This document shows positions 36,066 to 45,443 of a stretch of DNA of 45,443 nucleotides, piece after piece. Origin of the DNA: Polynucleobacter meluiroseus. GTDB taxonomy: Bacteria > Pseudomonadota > Gammaproteobacteria > Burkholderiales > Burkholderiaceae. The stretch's first letter is position 1. Each line of letters starts with the position of its first letter. The stretch is from assembly GCA_945879115.1 (NCBI GenBank), contig CAMDUR010000015.1, positions 1 to 45,443 of the forward strand. The letters are read 5' to 3'. Under the pieces are notes generated by a model that was not told the DNA's origin, did no database searches, and worked only from the letters and a program-made list of their open reading frames with translations. Position numbers and translations under genes: made by a program.

Positions 36066-36983
36066 ATGAGTTTATTCCATCGTTTCCTAACTACTAAGTT
36101 AATCATATCTTTTTTGCTAGCAACCACATTACTTGGTTGTAGCACGGTACGCTTTGCCTATAATCAGGGAGATACTCTCGCCTACTGGTGGCTTGATGAT
36201 CATATTGGCTTCAATCAGGTACAAGAGCCTCTTATTCGCGGTTCTTTAGAACGCCATTTTTGGTGGCATCGCACAGAACAATTGCCAGAAATATCTGGGT
36301 CCCTACAGCGCGCTCAACAAAAATTACAGGCCCAGATATCAAAATCTGAATTTTTAATATTGCGCGCGGAGTTTCAGAAATACGCTTACAAAATTGCAGA
36401 TGAAATAATCCCTGATACCGCAAAATTACTCATTAGCCTTGACGCGTCACAAATCGAAACAATGCAAAAAAGAATTAATAAAAATAATCAGAAGTTTAAA
36501 AATGAGTATTTGCCTAAAGATAAAAATAAGCAAGCCACTGTAAGAGCTAACAAAATTATTGAACGAGCAGAATGGTTATATGGAAATTTAAATAGTACTC
36601 AGGAAAGCAAAATAAGAGAGTTTCTTCTGAAAAATCCAATCGATGCTGAAATAGCATTTGAACAAAAACTTCGCAGACAATCTGAATTCATTGTTATCTG
36701 CAAAGAGGTTCAGCAACTAAAGTTAAGCCAAAAAGCAACTGAGGCTCTTCTTCGAGATTACATGAAAAATTTCGAAAGTGGGAAAAATAAGGAGCAACAA
36801 GCTTTTCATAAAAAATGGGTTGAATCTGGTGCAGAAACTGCCTCATTCATAAGCGCTATTGTTAATGAAGAGCAAAATAAACATGCCTCTGAAAAAATTG
36901 GGGGCTGGGTCGCCGACGTACAAGAACTTATTAAAGATTCAACTGTATTGGCTGCCAAGAGATCTGCTCATCTAAATCGTTAG
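36066..36983 (+). CDS. DUF6279-family lipoprotein
   Basis: 305 residues from the ATG at 36066; the frame reaches back into glmU antisense, but this ATG opens a proper lipoprotein signal ([16 protein letters not shown], lipobox Cys near residue 25). The mature start [26 protein letters not shown] is typical of DUF6279, followed by a long charged helical region. Function unknown; presumably at the periplasmic face of the outer membrane. There is no clear Shine-Dalgarno. Its last 53 bases overlap ttcA in antisense. Confidence 0.85.
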   Translation: MSLFHRFLTTKLIISFLLATTLLGCSTVRFAYNQGDTLAYWWLDDHIGFNQVQEPLIRGSLERHFWWHRTEQLPEISGSLQRAQQKLQAQISKSEFLILRAEFQKYAYKIADEIIPDTAKLLISLDASQIETMQKRINKNNQKFKNEYLPKDKNKQATVRANKIIERAEWLYGNLNSTQESKIREFLLKNPIDAEIAFEQKLRRQSEFIVICKEVQQLKLSQKATEALLRDYMKNFESGKNKEQQAFHKKWVESGAETASFISAIVNEEQNKHASEKIGGWVADVQELIKDSTVLAAKRSAHLNR

Positions 36984-37782
36984 GTCCAGAACTATCAGTT
37001 AAATTTTTGAAATCAAACTCCTCTAAATCCATTAAATGTGATGGCACAATATTTTGTAGAGAGCTAAATAGGCTCTCTACCCGACCTGGAAATTTTTTCT
37101 CCCAATCTCGTAAAAGTGCTTTCATAGCATTGCGTTGGAGATTCTCTTGACTACCGCACAAGTTACAAGGAATGATTGGGAATTCCATTTGCTCCGAATA
37201 CTTCTCTAAATATTTTTCAGGCACATAGGAAAGTGGGCGTATAACAATATGCTTCCCATCATCTGACTTTAATTTAGGCGGCATACCTTTGATTTTGCCG
37301 CCATGAAACATATTCATTAAGAGGGTCTCAAGGATATCGTCACGGTGATGCCCCAAAGCAATTTTGGTGGCGCCCAACTCCCCGGCGACGCGATATAAGA
37401 TCCCGCGCCTCAATCTAGAGCAGAGGCCGCAAGTTGTTTTACCCTCGGGAATGACTCGCTTAACAATACCGTAAGTATTTTGCTCTTCAATGTGAAATGG
37501 TATGCCTAGCTTTTTAAGGTAATTAGGCAAAATCTCTTCAGGAAAGCCAGGCTGCTTTTGATCTAAATTAACTGCAACCAGATCAAAATTAATGGGAGCA
37601 CGTTCACGCAATTTGATGAGGATATCTAACATGGCGTAACTGTCTTTGCCTCCGGAGACACAAACCATAACTTTGTCGCCATCTTCAATCATGTTGTAAT
37701 CAATTATGGCTTGCCCAGCTAGTCGACAAAGTTTTTTGTCTAGCTTATTTTCTTCGTAGGCGATTTTTCTAGTATCTTTCAT
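36931..37782 (-). CDS. ttcA: tRNA 2-thiocytidine biosynthesis protein
   Basis: Installs 2-thiocytidine at position 32 of some tRNAs using ATP and an Fe-S cluster. 283 residues with PP-loop SGGKDS (43-48), the [10 protein letters not shown] and CNLCGSQ cysteine pairs, and [23 protein letters not shown]. The last 25 or so residues are not conserved family sequence and lie over the DUF6279 gene. The ATG overlaps the folB stop by four bases. Confidence 0.95.
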   Translation of the reverse strand: MKDTRKIAYEENKLDKKLCRLAGQAIIDYNMIEDGDKVMVCVSGGKDSYAMLDILIKLRERAPINFDLVAVNLDQKQPGFPEEILPNYLKKLGIPFHIEEQNTYGIVKRVIPEGKTTCGLCSRLRRGILYRVAGELGATKIALGHHRDDILETLLMNMFHGGKIKGMPPKLKSDDGKHIVIRPLSYVPEKYLEKYSEQMEFPIIPCNLCGSQENLQRNAMKALLRDWEKKFPGRVESLFSSLQNIVPSHLMDLEEFDFKNLTDSSGPNDLDEQISWQPIQLNL

Positions 37783-38171
37783 TCTTTTATCAAAAATATC
37801 TCAACACCCACAGCATCGCAATCCGGATAGACATCAGGCTTTGCAGTTGAAACTTTTACAGCTCGCACCTGAGGATGTGCCAACATAATTCTTGCTACAT
37901 CATCACAAAGAGTTTCTTGTAAATGAATGTGTCCTTTTGAAACTCTATCAACAATACTTCGGCGCATAAAATCATAATCTAATACTTCATCTAACTGATC
38001 TTGAGTGGGCGTATTTTCATTTAGAGGAACAAATAAATCTACATTAATTAAAACGCGCTGCTCACCGCGCTTCTCAAAATCATGGACACCTATATTGATA
38101 TAGATCTCATAATTACTTAAAAATAATCTACGACAATCAATTAAACGTGGGTGTGATAGTAAAGCTTGCAT
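37779..38171 (-). CDS. folB: Dihydroneopterin aldolase
   Basis: Cleaves dihydroneopterin in folate synthesis. 130 residues with [27 protein letters not shown] (active-site Glu and Tyr-type region), [24 protein letters not shown] and [21 protein letters not shown]. It lies between a FolM-like SDR (2 bases upstream) and ttcA (overlap). Confidence 0.93.
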   Translation of the reverse strand: MQALLSHPRLIDCRRLFLSNYEIYINIGVHDFEKRGEQRVLINVDLFVPLNENTPTQDQLDEVLDYDFMRRSIVDRVSKGHIHLQETLCDDVARIMLAHPQVRAVKVSTAKPDVYPDCDAVGVEIFLIKE

Positions 38172-38173
38172 AA

Positions 38174-38962
38174 TTACTCCGTTAAAAACATGACGTCACG
38201 ATCGGTAGATAACAAGTGTTGTCCGCCATCAACGTAAAGTGTTGTGCCTGTAATGGCATTAGCTTTTGCTAGGTAAACAACCGCTCCAGAAATATCATCA
38301 GGGGCAGATGACCTTCCTAAAGGTGTCATCGCGTGTGCTTTTACGAAACCAAGGTCTGTTTGATCGCCAGATACCATTGTAATTCCTGGGGCAACACCAA
38401 CTACCCTCAAAACTGGGGCGAAAGATTGAGCTAGCAATGTTGTGGCTGAATGAAGGGCTGCTTTAGATAAAGTGTAAGACAAAAAATCCGGGTTTAAGTT
38501 GGCTAATTTTTGATCTAGTAGATTAATTACAACCCCAGATGGACCGGAGGCGCTAGGAGATTGGGCTCTGATCTTGGCATGCTCTCGATAAAGGTCCCTA
38601 GATAAAATCAATGGCGCTGCCACATTAGTTGTCATATGACGATCTAAAGCTGAATAACCAAAGCTAGATGCCACGTCATACTGAAATAAAGAAGCATTAT
38701 TTACTAAACAACTTGGCAAGCCCAAGGCCTCCTGACACCGTTTAATCAGATCACTAGCTTGCCCCTCATCCGATAAATCAGCTTGTAATGCAATGCCGCG
38801 CTGTCCAGTAGCCAAAATCTCCTTGACTGTTTCCTGAGCAGCTTCTTGCGAATTACCATAATGGATGGCGACATCCCACCCATCCTTAGCCAAACCAATA
38901 GCTATAGCTTTACCAAGGCGTTTTGCTGCTCCAGTTACTAGGGCAATTTTTTGAATTTTCAT
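38174..38962 (-). CDS. SDR-family oxidoreductase, FolM/pteridine-reductase-like
   Basis: 262 residues. The cofactor motif TGAAKRLGKAIA (TGxxxRxG) is characteristic of NADPH pteridine reductases (PTR1, FolM) rather than ordinary SDRs; NNASLFQ, the YTLSKAAL catalytic pair and VAPGITM follow. FolM reduces dihydromonapterin and, weakly, dihydrofolate. Location directly before folB supports a pterin substrate, but this is inference. Divergent from a COG1565 methyltransferase gene, with 43 bases between starts. Confidence 0.85.
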   Translation of the reverse strand: MKIQKIALVTGAAKRLGKAIAIGLAKDGWDVAIHYGNSQEAAQETVKEILATGQRGIALQADLSDEGQASDLIKRCQEALGLPSCLVNNASLFQYDVASSFGYSALDRHMTTNVAAPLILSRDLYREHAKIRAQSPSASGPSGVVINLLDQKLANLNPDFLSYTLSKAALHSATTLLAQSFAPVLRVVGVAPGITMVSGDQTDLGFVKAHAMTPLGRSSAPDDISGAVVYLAKANAITGTTLYVDGGQHLLSTDRDVMFLTE

Positions 38963-39005
38963 ATTTTTTACAGCTTCACTTGTAAGAGTTGTAGACTCGC
39001 GAGGT

Positions 39006-40181
39006 ATGGATATTACCCCTAGCGCCGAAGAAAAGTCTCACAGCCTAATTTTGGTAGAAAAAATAAAGGCGGAAATTAAAGCCCATGACAGGCAAATTTC
39101 TTTTGCTAAGTATATGGAAATGGCGCTTTATACGCCAGATTTAGGTTACTACACCTCTCGCACTATTAAATTTGGGGGGCGCGGTGACTTTGTAACTGCC
39201 CCTGAAATTAGCCCATTATTCGGGGCTACTATCGCAAAAACGATTATTCCTGTCTTAAATAGATTAAAGCAAGGTGCACTTCCTTTAAAAATATTAGAGT
39301 TTGGCGCAGGGTCTGGTGCATTGGCAGAGTCAATTCTTGATGCCTTGATGGCATCTAATATCAAGATTGATTCATACAACATCTTAGATCTATCTGCAGA
39401 CCTTATTGAACGTCAGCAAGACCGTCTCAAGCATCGAAATGAAAAAATTAATTGGCTTACAGCGCTGCCGCAAAATTTTGATGGGGTTATTTTGGCTAAC
39501 GAGGTTTTAGATGCAATGCCCGTTGAAGTTATTGTCAAGCGCGATGACGCATGGCATTATAAATATGTCTGCGTAACCTCAGATGCTACTGAAATGATGT
39601 CGCAATTTGTGATGTGCGATGGACCGGCCGTAGAATTAGAATATTTGCCAAGCACTCTTTTAGAAAATCAATTTTTAAATGGGTACACCACTGAAATCCA
39701 TCCTAGTGGCATTGCATGGATCAATACTCTCGCTCACTCTTTACAACATGGGGTTTTACTAACCATTGATTACGGCTTTCCAGCACATGAGTACTACCAT
39801 TCTCAAAGAGGGCAAGGAACCATAATGGGACACTATCGCCATCATGCAATTCAAGATCCCTTCTTTTACCCTGGTCTATGTGATTTAACGGCACACGTGG
39901 AGTGGAGTTCCATCACTCATGCTGCACTTGATTGTGGCTTTCAATTGCTAGGCTACACTAGCCAAGCATCGTACTTATTAGATGCTGGAATTGCAGATTT
40001 AGCGCTCTCTTATGCAGACCCTAAAGATGTAGAAAAATTTATTCCTTTGTCTAACAGCTTGCAAAAACTTTTATCAGAAGCTGAAATGGGCGAGTTGTTC
40101 AAAGTACTATGCCTTGGCAAAAATATTCAGTTTGCAGAGGGCGAGCTTCCAGGGTTTAGATCAAAACCTAGAGCTCTTTGA
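39006..40181 (+). CDS. SAM-dependent methyltransferase, COG1565 (MidA/NDUFAF7 family)
   Basis: 391 residues with the family features YMEMALYTPDLGYYTS, FVTAPEISPLFGATIA, SAM motif ILEFGAGSGALAESIL, ILANEVLDAMPVE, LLTIDYGFPAHEYYHSQRGQGTIMGHYRH and DLTAHVEWSSI. The mitochondrial relative NDUFAF7 dimethylates an arginine of a complex I subunit; the bacterial target is not established. Its 3' end overlaps cca by 14 bases. A gene encoding an NDUFA9-like protein is near by (41262-42176). Confidence 0.92.
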   Translation: MDITPSAEEKSHSLILVEKIKAEIKAHDRQISFAKYMEMALYTPDLGYYTSRTIKFGGRGDFVTAPEISPLFGATIAKTIIPVLNRLKQGALPLKILEFGAGSGALAESILDALMASNIKIDSYNILDLSADLIERQQDRLKHRNEKINWLTALPQNFDGVILANEVLDAMPVEVIVKRDDAWHYKYVCVTSDATEMMSQFVMCDGPAVELEYLPSTLLENQFLNGYTTEIHPSGIAWINTLAHSLQHGVLLTIDYGFPAHEYYHSQRGQGTIMGHYRHHAIQDPFFYPGLCDLTAHVEWSSITHAALDCGFQLLGYTSQASYLLDAGIADLALSYADPKDVEKFIPLSNSLQKLLSEAEMGELFKVLCLGKNIQFAEGELPGFRSKPRAL

Positions 40182-41265
40182 TTGTTGCAATTCTTGCAGT
40201 GCGAATTCTCTCTTTTATCAATTGCCCAGCGTTCGGCTCATTAGATAGATCAGTAGCTATGCCGGCAACATCTACTTTTCGAGCAGCAAGATAAGCCATC
40301 ACAAGGGACTCTGTTTCACAGCCTTGTATTTTGGCCACAATCATTAACTCATTGAAACGCTCTGGTTTTCGCCAAACATCCATGCGATCCAATACTTCCA
40401 ATAAAACCTCTGGCGGGAGAGGGTGCTCACTAATCATTTTAAATAAATTACTTGCCAAGCAAGCATAATCTTTACATTCAGCTGGAATGCCCCACTCATC
40501 CGACCATGATTTAATCTCTTCAATATCTAGCATTGCCAATAAAATAGCGCACCGTTGTTGAAGATTTAATTTGTTCTTTGCAGCAGCATCAAGCTGATGA
40601 AAAATCTTCTCATGTTTAAGTAATTTGGCTGGAAAGAACCTTTCAAAAACCCCACAAGCTTTTAAGGTCAATAATAATTTAGATGGTTGGTTAGCAAGCA
40701 ATCCTTTTGAAAACTCCTGCCATACGCGCTCTTTGACTAAAGCGTTTAATTCTCCACTTTGACCAATTTTCTTGAGAATATCGATTGTCTCTGGGGCGAT
40801 CGAAAAGTCTGGGAACCTTGCGGAAAATCTGGCGATCCTAAGTAGACGAACGGGATCTTCTAAAAATGCTGGACCAACATGTCTTAGGACTTTTTCTTGA
40901 ACATCTTTGATGCCGCTAAAAGGATCAATCATTGGACCAATCAACTCACCATCAAGGGATATCTCTTGCGCTATGGCATTGATAGTTAAATCACGTCTTG
41001 CAAGATCTTCTTCAAGGGTGACTTTCGGGTCTGCGTGAAAAATAAAGCCCTTATACCCTGGCGCAACCTTTCTCTCAGTTCTGGCAAGGGCATACTCTTC
41101 ATGCGTTTCTGGATGTAGGAAGACAGGAAAGTCTTGCCCAACAGGTTTAAAACCTTTGTTAATTAAATCTTCCGGTGTTGCACCTACAACCACATAGTCA
41201 AGATCTTTAACTGCTAGACCTAGCAGTCGATCTCGAATGGCTCCGCCTACTATGAATGTCTTCAC
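40168..41265 (-). CDS. cca: CCA tRNA nucleotidyltransferase, without HD domain
   Basis: Adds or repairs the CCA end of tRNAs. 365 residues; the N-terminal part is bacterial class II: VGGAIRDRLLGLAVKDLDYVVVG, DFPVFLHPETHEEYALARTERK, RRDLTINAIAQ, DPVRLLRIARFSARFPDFSI and VKERVWQEFSKGL. E. coli Cca (412 residues) ends in an HD phosphohydrolase domain; here the C-terminal 140 residues show no HD motif. ATG overlaps the upstream gene's stop. Confidence 0.93.
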   Translation of the reverse strand: MKTFIVGGAIRDRLLGLAVKDLDYVVVGATPEDLINKGFKPVGQDFPVFLHPETHEEYALARTERKVAPGYKGFIFHADPKVTLEEDLARRDLTINAIAQEISLDGELIGPMIDPFSGIKDVQEKVLRHVGPAFLEDPVRLLRIARFSARFPDFSIAPETIDILKKIGQSGELNALVKERVWQEFSKGLLANQPSKLLLTLKACGVFERFFPAKLLKHEKIFHQLDAAAKNKLNLQQRCAILLAMLDIEEIKSWSDEWGIPAECKDYACLASNLFKMISEHPLPPEVLLEVLDRMDVWRKPERFNELMIVAKIQGCETESLVMAYLAARKVDVAGIATDLSNEPNAGQLIKERIRTARIATIKEL

Positions 41266-42176
41266 TTAAGTAAAATTTCTAATGGTTGGGGACTAATTCC
41301 AAAAACTTTTTCCAAAGCGTTTTCTTCGTAATTAGGCAAAGTATTATCCACTTTCATTGAAGCTAAATTATCTCTAGACATCAAGGTTTTACCTGGCATG
41401 ATCTCGAGCATCCATGCTTGCAAATAACCAAATGACGCAGGAATTGGAATCACCAATCTTGAGCAACCCACCTTCCTTCCTGCAAATCTAACTAAATCTC
41501 CAAGAGAGTATATTTTAGGTCCAGCTAAGTTAAATGATTTTTTTATAGTTTGTGGCATTGAAATCGATTTTACAAAAGCACTTGCCACATCAGAAACATA
41601 AACTGGTTGAAACCTAACGCTTGCGCCAGCTAAAGGCATGACCGGAGCAAACTTTTGAAGAGTCGCAAATAAATTAATAAAACTATCATTCTCTCCAAAC
41701 ACAACTGATGGCCTGAAGATTGTCCAATCTAAGCCACTGTTCATAACAAGCTTTTCGCCATCTCCTTTACTACGTTGATACATAGATGGTCCATTTGAAT
41801 CTGCTCCCAAAGCGCTCATGTGAATATAGCGCTTGATACCCGCTTTATTCATTGCAGTAATTATTTTCTCTGGTAACTCAACATGATTTTTTGCAAAACT
41901 TTTCCCATAGGGCTTTGCTGGCTTGTCATGCAGTATTCCAACTAAATTGATGACTACATCAGTATCTGAAAGTTTTGCGCATAATTGATGTAAAACCTCT
42001 TGATCATGAACATCAGCCTCAATGGCCATTACTTGCGGTAAAACCCACAAGTCTCTCAAAGAGCCTAATTTTCTGGTTGGGATTAAAACTGGGTAACCTA
42101 GTTTGGCGAGCTTTGTTGTAATCACTTGACCAATAAAACCGCCACCTCCAATTATTAAAATCTTTGGCAAGCTCAT
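41262..42176 (-). CDS. NDUFA9-like NAD(P)-binding protein
   Basis: 304 residues, atypical short-chain dehydrogenase resembling complex I subunit NDUFA9: GGGGFIGQVITTKLAKLG cofactor motif, VVINLVGIL, MSALGADSNGPSMYQRSKGDGE (degenerate YxxxK replaced by YQRSK), WTIFRPSVVFGENDSFINLF. Bacterial members bind NAD(P)H or quinone-like ligands; function not known. It is between the transglycosylase gene (sharing a base) and cca (overlap). Confidence 0.88.
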   Translation of the reverse strand: MSLPKILIIGGGGFIGQVITTKLAKLGYPVLIPTRKLGSLRDLWVLPQVMAIEADVHDQEVLHQLCAKLSDTDVVINLVGILHDKPAKPYGKSFAKNHVELPEKIITAMNKAGIKRYIHMSALGADSNGPSMYQRSKGDGEKLVMNSGLDWTIFRPSVVFGENDSFINLFATLQKFAPVMPLAGASVRFQPVYVSDVASAFVKSISMPQTIKKSFNLAGPKIYSLGDLVRFAGRKVGCSRLVIPIPASFGYLQAWMLEIMPGKTLMSRDNLASMKVDNTLPNYEENALEKVFGISPQPLEILLK

Positions 42177-44149
42177 TATGGTAACTCCGAAAGAATAGCT
42201 GTTTTAGGTGATATGGTTCCTAGGCGCTGCTTAAGTGAGGGTGTATTGTTTGTATTGAGTGCGCTGTAGTAATTGGCGTTAGCTAAGACAGCCTTAACGT
42301 ATCCTCGAGTCTCATTAAAAGGTATTGTTTCTGTAAAAATTGCACCTTCGACACTTCTTGGTAACTTTTCTCGCCACAGCTTAGGCCTGCCTGGACCAGC
42401 ATTGTAGGCTGCAGATGCCAATGTCCAAGAGCCATCCAAATCTTGAAAAACCATATTTAAATAATTACTGCCTAGAGTTAAATTTGTGTTCATATCGTCT
42501 AGCTGACTCTGCTTAAAATTAGTCATACCAATTTTCTTTGCCACATACTTAGCCGTTGCTGGCATGACTTGCATTAAACCAGATGCTCCCACATGAGATT
42601 TTGCACTCATGATAAATCGTGACTCTTGACGAATTAGTCCATAAGCCCAGTTGGCATCTAGGCCAATTGATTGGGCGATTGGGCTTAGCGCATCCCTGTA
42701 TGGCATTGGGTATCTCAAACCAAAATTATGCTCTTGCTTTGTTCTGTCAGCAGTATTAACTGCACGGTCATAAAGGCCAATTCTTCTGGCATATTCTGCT
42801 GTTGCAATCAGTTGCTGGTCTGTTAGCTCTCGTAGCGCCCAGTTCCACTCTCTATTACCCTCAAAGCGCAGGCCCATTTCATAAAATCTTACTGCTCTAT
42901 GAAAGTCTTTTTGAGAGCTCATTTTTTTTACCAAAGACTCATCTGGTGCAACTTTATTAGGCACACTAATCTTCATGCCGAGATCTTCTCTTGCTAACTG
43001 ACCATAAAAATTAAATTGCTCTGTAAGTACCTGAAGCGTTTCTTTTCCAAGAGCTTCATCCCCAAGCTCTTTTTGGGCGCGCCCGTACCAATATGTCCAA
43101 GCCGGATCTCTTTTTCTTATGGCTGGAGACATATTTTCAATGGCTTCTTTAACTAACTTCCAGTCGCCTACTCTTAATGCAGTTCTTACCTTCCACTCTT
43201 GAGATTCTGCAGATAGAAGCTGGTGATGTCCTGCCTCATGTTGAAGTCGATAAGCAGTTATTGCACTAGGATCCAGTTTTTTTGCTAAAAATTGACCGAT
43301 AACACCCCATGCTGCTGCAGAATTTTCTTTTCCTGTGCGCCATGTCTTTTTATTAAAGTCGCCGAATGCCTCTGTTGGATTGGCTCTAGCCTTTTTTACG
43401 CTATCGGCAATTGGATCATCTCCACCCATTTTTCTAGCTAAGGTATCAAGATTGTTTTCCAAAGCGATTCTTCGTATTGCTAAAAACTCTTGCTTACTCA
43501 AGCCGCCTTCTTTATAAAGACTGCTTACAAGATCAGCACAAGCATCGCCAAAAAACTTTGGGTCCCATAGAACATTTTTGGCCTCAGAAGCAATTATCTT
43601 TACATCTTCATCTTTAACCATTCGAGACTGAAAGGAGTAACACTTAACTTGTGTATCGTCATCTAATTTGAATAGTGGATATTGACGGTCAAAATTTTTC
43701 CAGTCCTGTCGTTTTCCTAAAACAAGTAGCCAATCATTACGCAAGCGATCAGCGATTGCTGTACCTTCATATTGGTTTAAAAAATCAACAACCAATACGT
43801 CAGCAGTAGCATCAGATTTTGCTTGATTTGCTTTATCGTACAACTGAGGTTTAATTTGAAAATATGATACATAATCTCTTAAATCATGCGAGCCCAACTG
43901 CTTCGCCAAGCTGATGGCTTTGGAAGGTTCATTAGCTTTAGAAGCCTCTCGTAACTCCACAAATTTTTTATCTTCTGCCGATAATGCTTTATTAGGATCA
44001 AACTTTTTGGGAGTGCCTGATATCGTTGAATTTTCTGATTTTGGCTTTGCAGTAACAGAAAATGAGGCTACGATTACGCCTACGACAAGTCCTGTCATTA
44101 TTTTATTTTTAAGTTTCATATTTTTTCGATGTAGCATATCCCTAATCAT
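42176..44149 (-). CDS. Soluble lytic murein transglycosylase
   Basis: Slt70-type enzyme cleaving peptidoglycan glycan strands. 657 residues: signal peptide, a long superhelical domain of tetratricopeptide-like helices and a C-terminal catalytic domain with the glutamate in GLIRQESRFIMSAKSHVGASGLMQVMPATAKYVA and the AYNAGPGRPKLWR motif. Three start ATGs are possible (44149, 44137, 44119); the one at 44119 (MKLKNKIMTGLVVGVIVASFSVTA) begins the best signal peptide, so the true start may lie there. Confidence 0.93.
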   Translation of the reverse strand: MIRDMLHRKNMKLKNKIMTGLVVGVIVASFSVTAKPKSENSTISGTPKKFDPNKALSAEDKKFVELREASKANEPSKAISLAKQLGSHDLRDYVSYFQIKPQLYDKANQAKSDATADVLVVDFLNQYEGTAIADRLRNDWLLVLGKRQDWKNFDRQYPLFKLDDDTQVKCYSFQSRMVKDEDVKIIASEAKNVLWDPKFFGDACADLVSSLYKEGGLSKQEFLAIRRIALENNLDTLARKMGGDDPIADSVKKARANPTEAFGDFNKKTWRTGKENSAAAWGVIGQFLAKKLDPSAITAYRLQHEAGHHQLLSAESQEWKVRTALRVGDWKLVKEAIENMSPAIRKRDPAWTYWYGRAQKELGDEALGKETLQVLTEQFNFYGQLAREDLGMKISVPNKVAPDESLVKKMSSQKDFHRAVRFYEMGLRFEGNREWNWALRELTDQQLIATAEYARRIGLYDRAVNTADRTKQEHNFGLRYPMPYRDALSPIAQSIGLDANWAYGLIRQESRFIMSAKSHVGASGLMQVMPATAKYVAKKIGMTNFKQSQLDDMNTNLTLGSNYLNMVFQDLDGSWTLASAAYNAGPGRPKLWREKLPRSVEGAIFTETIPFNETRGYVKAVLANANYYSALNTNNTPSLKQRLGTISPKTAILSELP

Positions 44150-44178
44150 GCCTTATTTTTTCATTTTTTGAACAGCTT

Positions 44179-44745
44179 GTGAAAACTTTAAATCCACTCC
44201 GACAGTACTTACTAGATAAAAGACTGAGTCTCAATAAAGACTTAAGTCTAAGGAAAAGACTTGAAGATGGTCTGATCAAGTATCTTGAGAAAATTGATGT
44301 TGCTACTCTAGCTATCTATTGGCCCATTAACAGCGAATTTGACCCTAGACCCATAGCGCTAGATTGGGTCAGAAAAAGTAGTCAGAAAAAACTTTTATTG
44401 CCAGCTGTCAAGATTGGCCAACCTTTACTTTTTGGTGTGTGGCAGGATGGAGACAAACTGATAAAAGGCCCACAAGGCATCCCCGAACCAATCATTGATG
44501 ACGAGAATAAATCTGTTTCTCCAGACATTATTCTTTTACCTTGCTTGGGTTGGACACAGCAGAACGATCAGTTATGGCGTATTGGATATGGGGGCGGCTA
44601 CTATGATCGTACTTTAGCTATGCTCAAGGCTGCGAATCATTCTGTTAAAGCAGTTGGTATAGCTTATAGAGATTTAAAAGTGGAAGAGAGTGCTTGGCGC
44701 CCGCAGATACATGATCAAGCTTTAGATGAGCTTATTTGCGCTTAG
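44179..44745 (+). CDS. 5-formyltetrahydrofolate cyclo-ligase
   Basis: Returns 5-formyl-THF to 5,10-methenyl-THF with ATP. 188 residues with LAIYWPINSEFDPRP, LLLPAVKIG, PDIILLPCLGWTQQNDQLWRIGYGGGYYDRTLA. GTG start, weak ribosome site. Its end overlaps the convergent metF by four bases, so two folate genes face each other. Confidence 0.93.
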   Translation: MKTLNPLRQYLLDKRLSLNKDLSLRKRLEDGLIKYLEKIDVATLAIYWPINSEFDPRPIALDWVRKSSQKKLLLPAVKIGQPLLFGVWQDGDKLIKGPQGIPEPIIDDENKSVSPDIILLPCLGWTQQNDQLWRIGYGGGYYDRTLAMLKAANHSVKAVGIAYRDLKVEESAWRPQIHDQALDELICA

Positions 44746-45443
44746 CTTTTATTAGTGGCATTAGCTAAGCCTAAGTCTTTAACAATGGATAGAACTGGCT
44801 CAGACTGATTAAGGCTGTAAAAATGTAAGCCTGGAGAACCCGCCACCATTAATTGATCGCAGAGATCCGTAACAACCTCCAAACCAAATGCCTTGATAGA
44901 AGCGGTGTCATCTCCAAAAGATTGAAGTCTTAATCGAATCCAGCGCGGAATCTCAGCACCACAAGCATCAGAGAATCTCATTAATTGGGTGCTATTGGTA
45001 ATTGGCATGATGCCTGGAACTATTGGCTGATCAACGCCTAACTTAGCAGCTTCATCAACAAATTTAAAATAGGCATCGCTATTAAAGAAGTATTGCGTAA
45101 TTGCAGAGTCTGCTCCTGCCTTCATTTTATTAGCAAACCTTTGCACATCATCAATCATCGTTTTAGCTTGAGGATGCATTTCAGGATAGGCTGCCACCTC
45201 AATATGGAAATGACTGCCTGTCTCAGATCGAATAAATTTAACTAACTCATCAGCATGATGAAATTCGCCATATTGGCCCATACCCGAAGGTAGATCGCCT
45301 CTTAAGGCAACAATTCTTTTTACGCCTAGAGTTTTATACTGGGCTAGCAATGTACTAATCTTTTCTTTTGAGCTACCTACACAAGAAAGATGAGGCGCAG
45401 CCTCTTGGCCGGCCTCATGAATCTCTTTAACAGCAGAAAAAGT
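44742..45443 (-). CDS. metF: Methylenetetrahydrofolate reductase (5' end beyond window)
   Basis: Makes 5-methyl-THF for methionine synthase. The minus-strand frame is open to the window edge, encoding the C-terminal 233 residues; the visible part opens with TFSAVKEIHEAGQEAAPHLSCVGSSKE, standard MetF, so a TTG at 45350 is internal. It continues with RIVALRGDLPSG, AAYPEMHPQA and DSAITQYFFNSDAYFKFVD, FAD and folate-site features. The N-terminus is missing. Confidence 0.94.
   Translation of the reverse strand, partial: TFSAVKEIHEAGQEAAPHLSCVGSSKEKISTLLAQYKTLGVKRIVALRGDLPSGMGQYGEFHHADELVKFIRSETGSHFHIEVAAYPEMHPQAKTMIDDVQRFANKMKAGADSAITQYFFNSDAYFKFVDEAAKLGVDQPIVPGIMPITNSTQLMRFSDACGAEIPRWIRLRLQSFGDDTASIKAFGLEVVTDLCDQLMVAGSPGLHFYSLNQSEPVLSIVKDLGLANATNKS

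Overview
The window looks like a chromosomal segment of a low-GC member of the Burkholderiales, most likely the Polynucleobacter lineage. This rests on gene content and order rather than on a database match: glnK-amtB-gshA, a PhaM-type granule protein beside a split metH, a Bug/TctC-type binding protein, monofunctional birA followed by coaX, TIGR02049-type gshA, and AT-rich coding sequence throughout. Genes are tightly packed, and the longest gap is about 245 bases. I see no rRNA, tRNA, insertion sequence, prophage or CRISPR array.

Layout. 1-4146: nitrogen and glutathione genes on the minus strand (torF porin, glnK, amtB, 3'-partial gshA). They are headed by a near-perfect sigma-54 promoter with overlapping NtrC-like sites, and ubiK runs divergently. 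4150-6549: MFS transporter, lipoprotein and a TlpA-like thioredoxin. 6593-10596: a minus-strand run of VanZ protein, 2Fe-2S ferredoxin, alpha/beta hydrolase, DUF493, lipB and lipA. 10623-12409: birA, coaX and a small membrane protein. 12386-21659: an apparent light and oxidative-stress locus. A class I LitR/CarH-type B12 photoreceptor-repressor and an FeS-type photolyase/cryptochrome (followed by rfaE2) are transcribed one way. Membrane-anchored glutathione peroxidase and folE2, then an FAD oxidoreductase / DUF1365 / cyclopropane-fatty-acid-synthase-like / SDR / NTF2-like operon, are transcribed the other way.

21710-25071: dsbA, SPOR protein, argS and DUF1840. 25055-29366: two-piece B12-dependent methionine synthase and phaM. 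29547-32832: carbonic anhydrase, DUF1289, Bug-type binding protein, PIN protein and an unrecognised protein. 32840-36983: glmU-glmS and a DUF6279 lipoprotein. 36931-45443: ttcA, folB, a FolM-like reductase, a COG1565 methyltransferase, cca, an NDUFA9-like protein, a lytic transglycosylase, 5-formyl-THF cyclo-ligase and 5'-truncated metF.

How the parts work together. One-carbon and folate metabolism recurs (folE2, folB, FolM-like SDR, 5-FCL, metF, metH). Cobalamin is used twice, as methionine synthase cofactor and as the probable light-sensing chromophore of the LitR-type regulator, yet no B12 biosynthesis gene is visible here. The two most interesting regulatory regions are the sigma-54/NtrC region at 3635-3773 and the divergent LitR/GPx intergenic region at 15406-15563, which carries two copies of a CCTAGAC motif.
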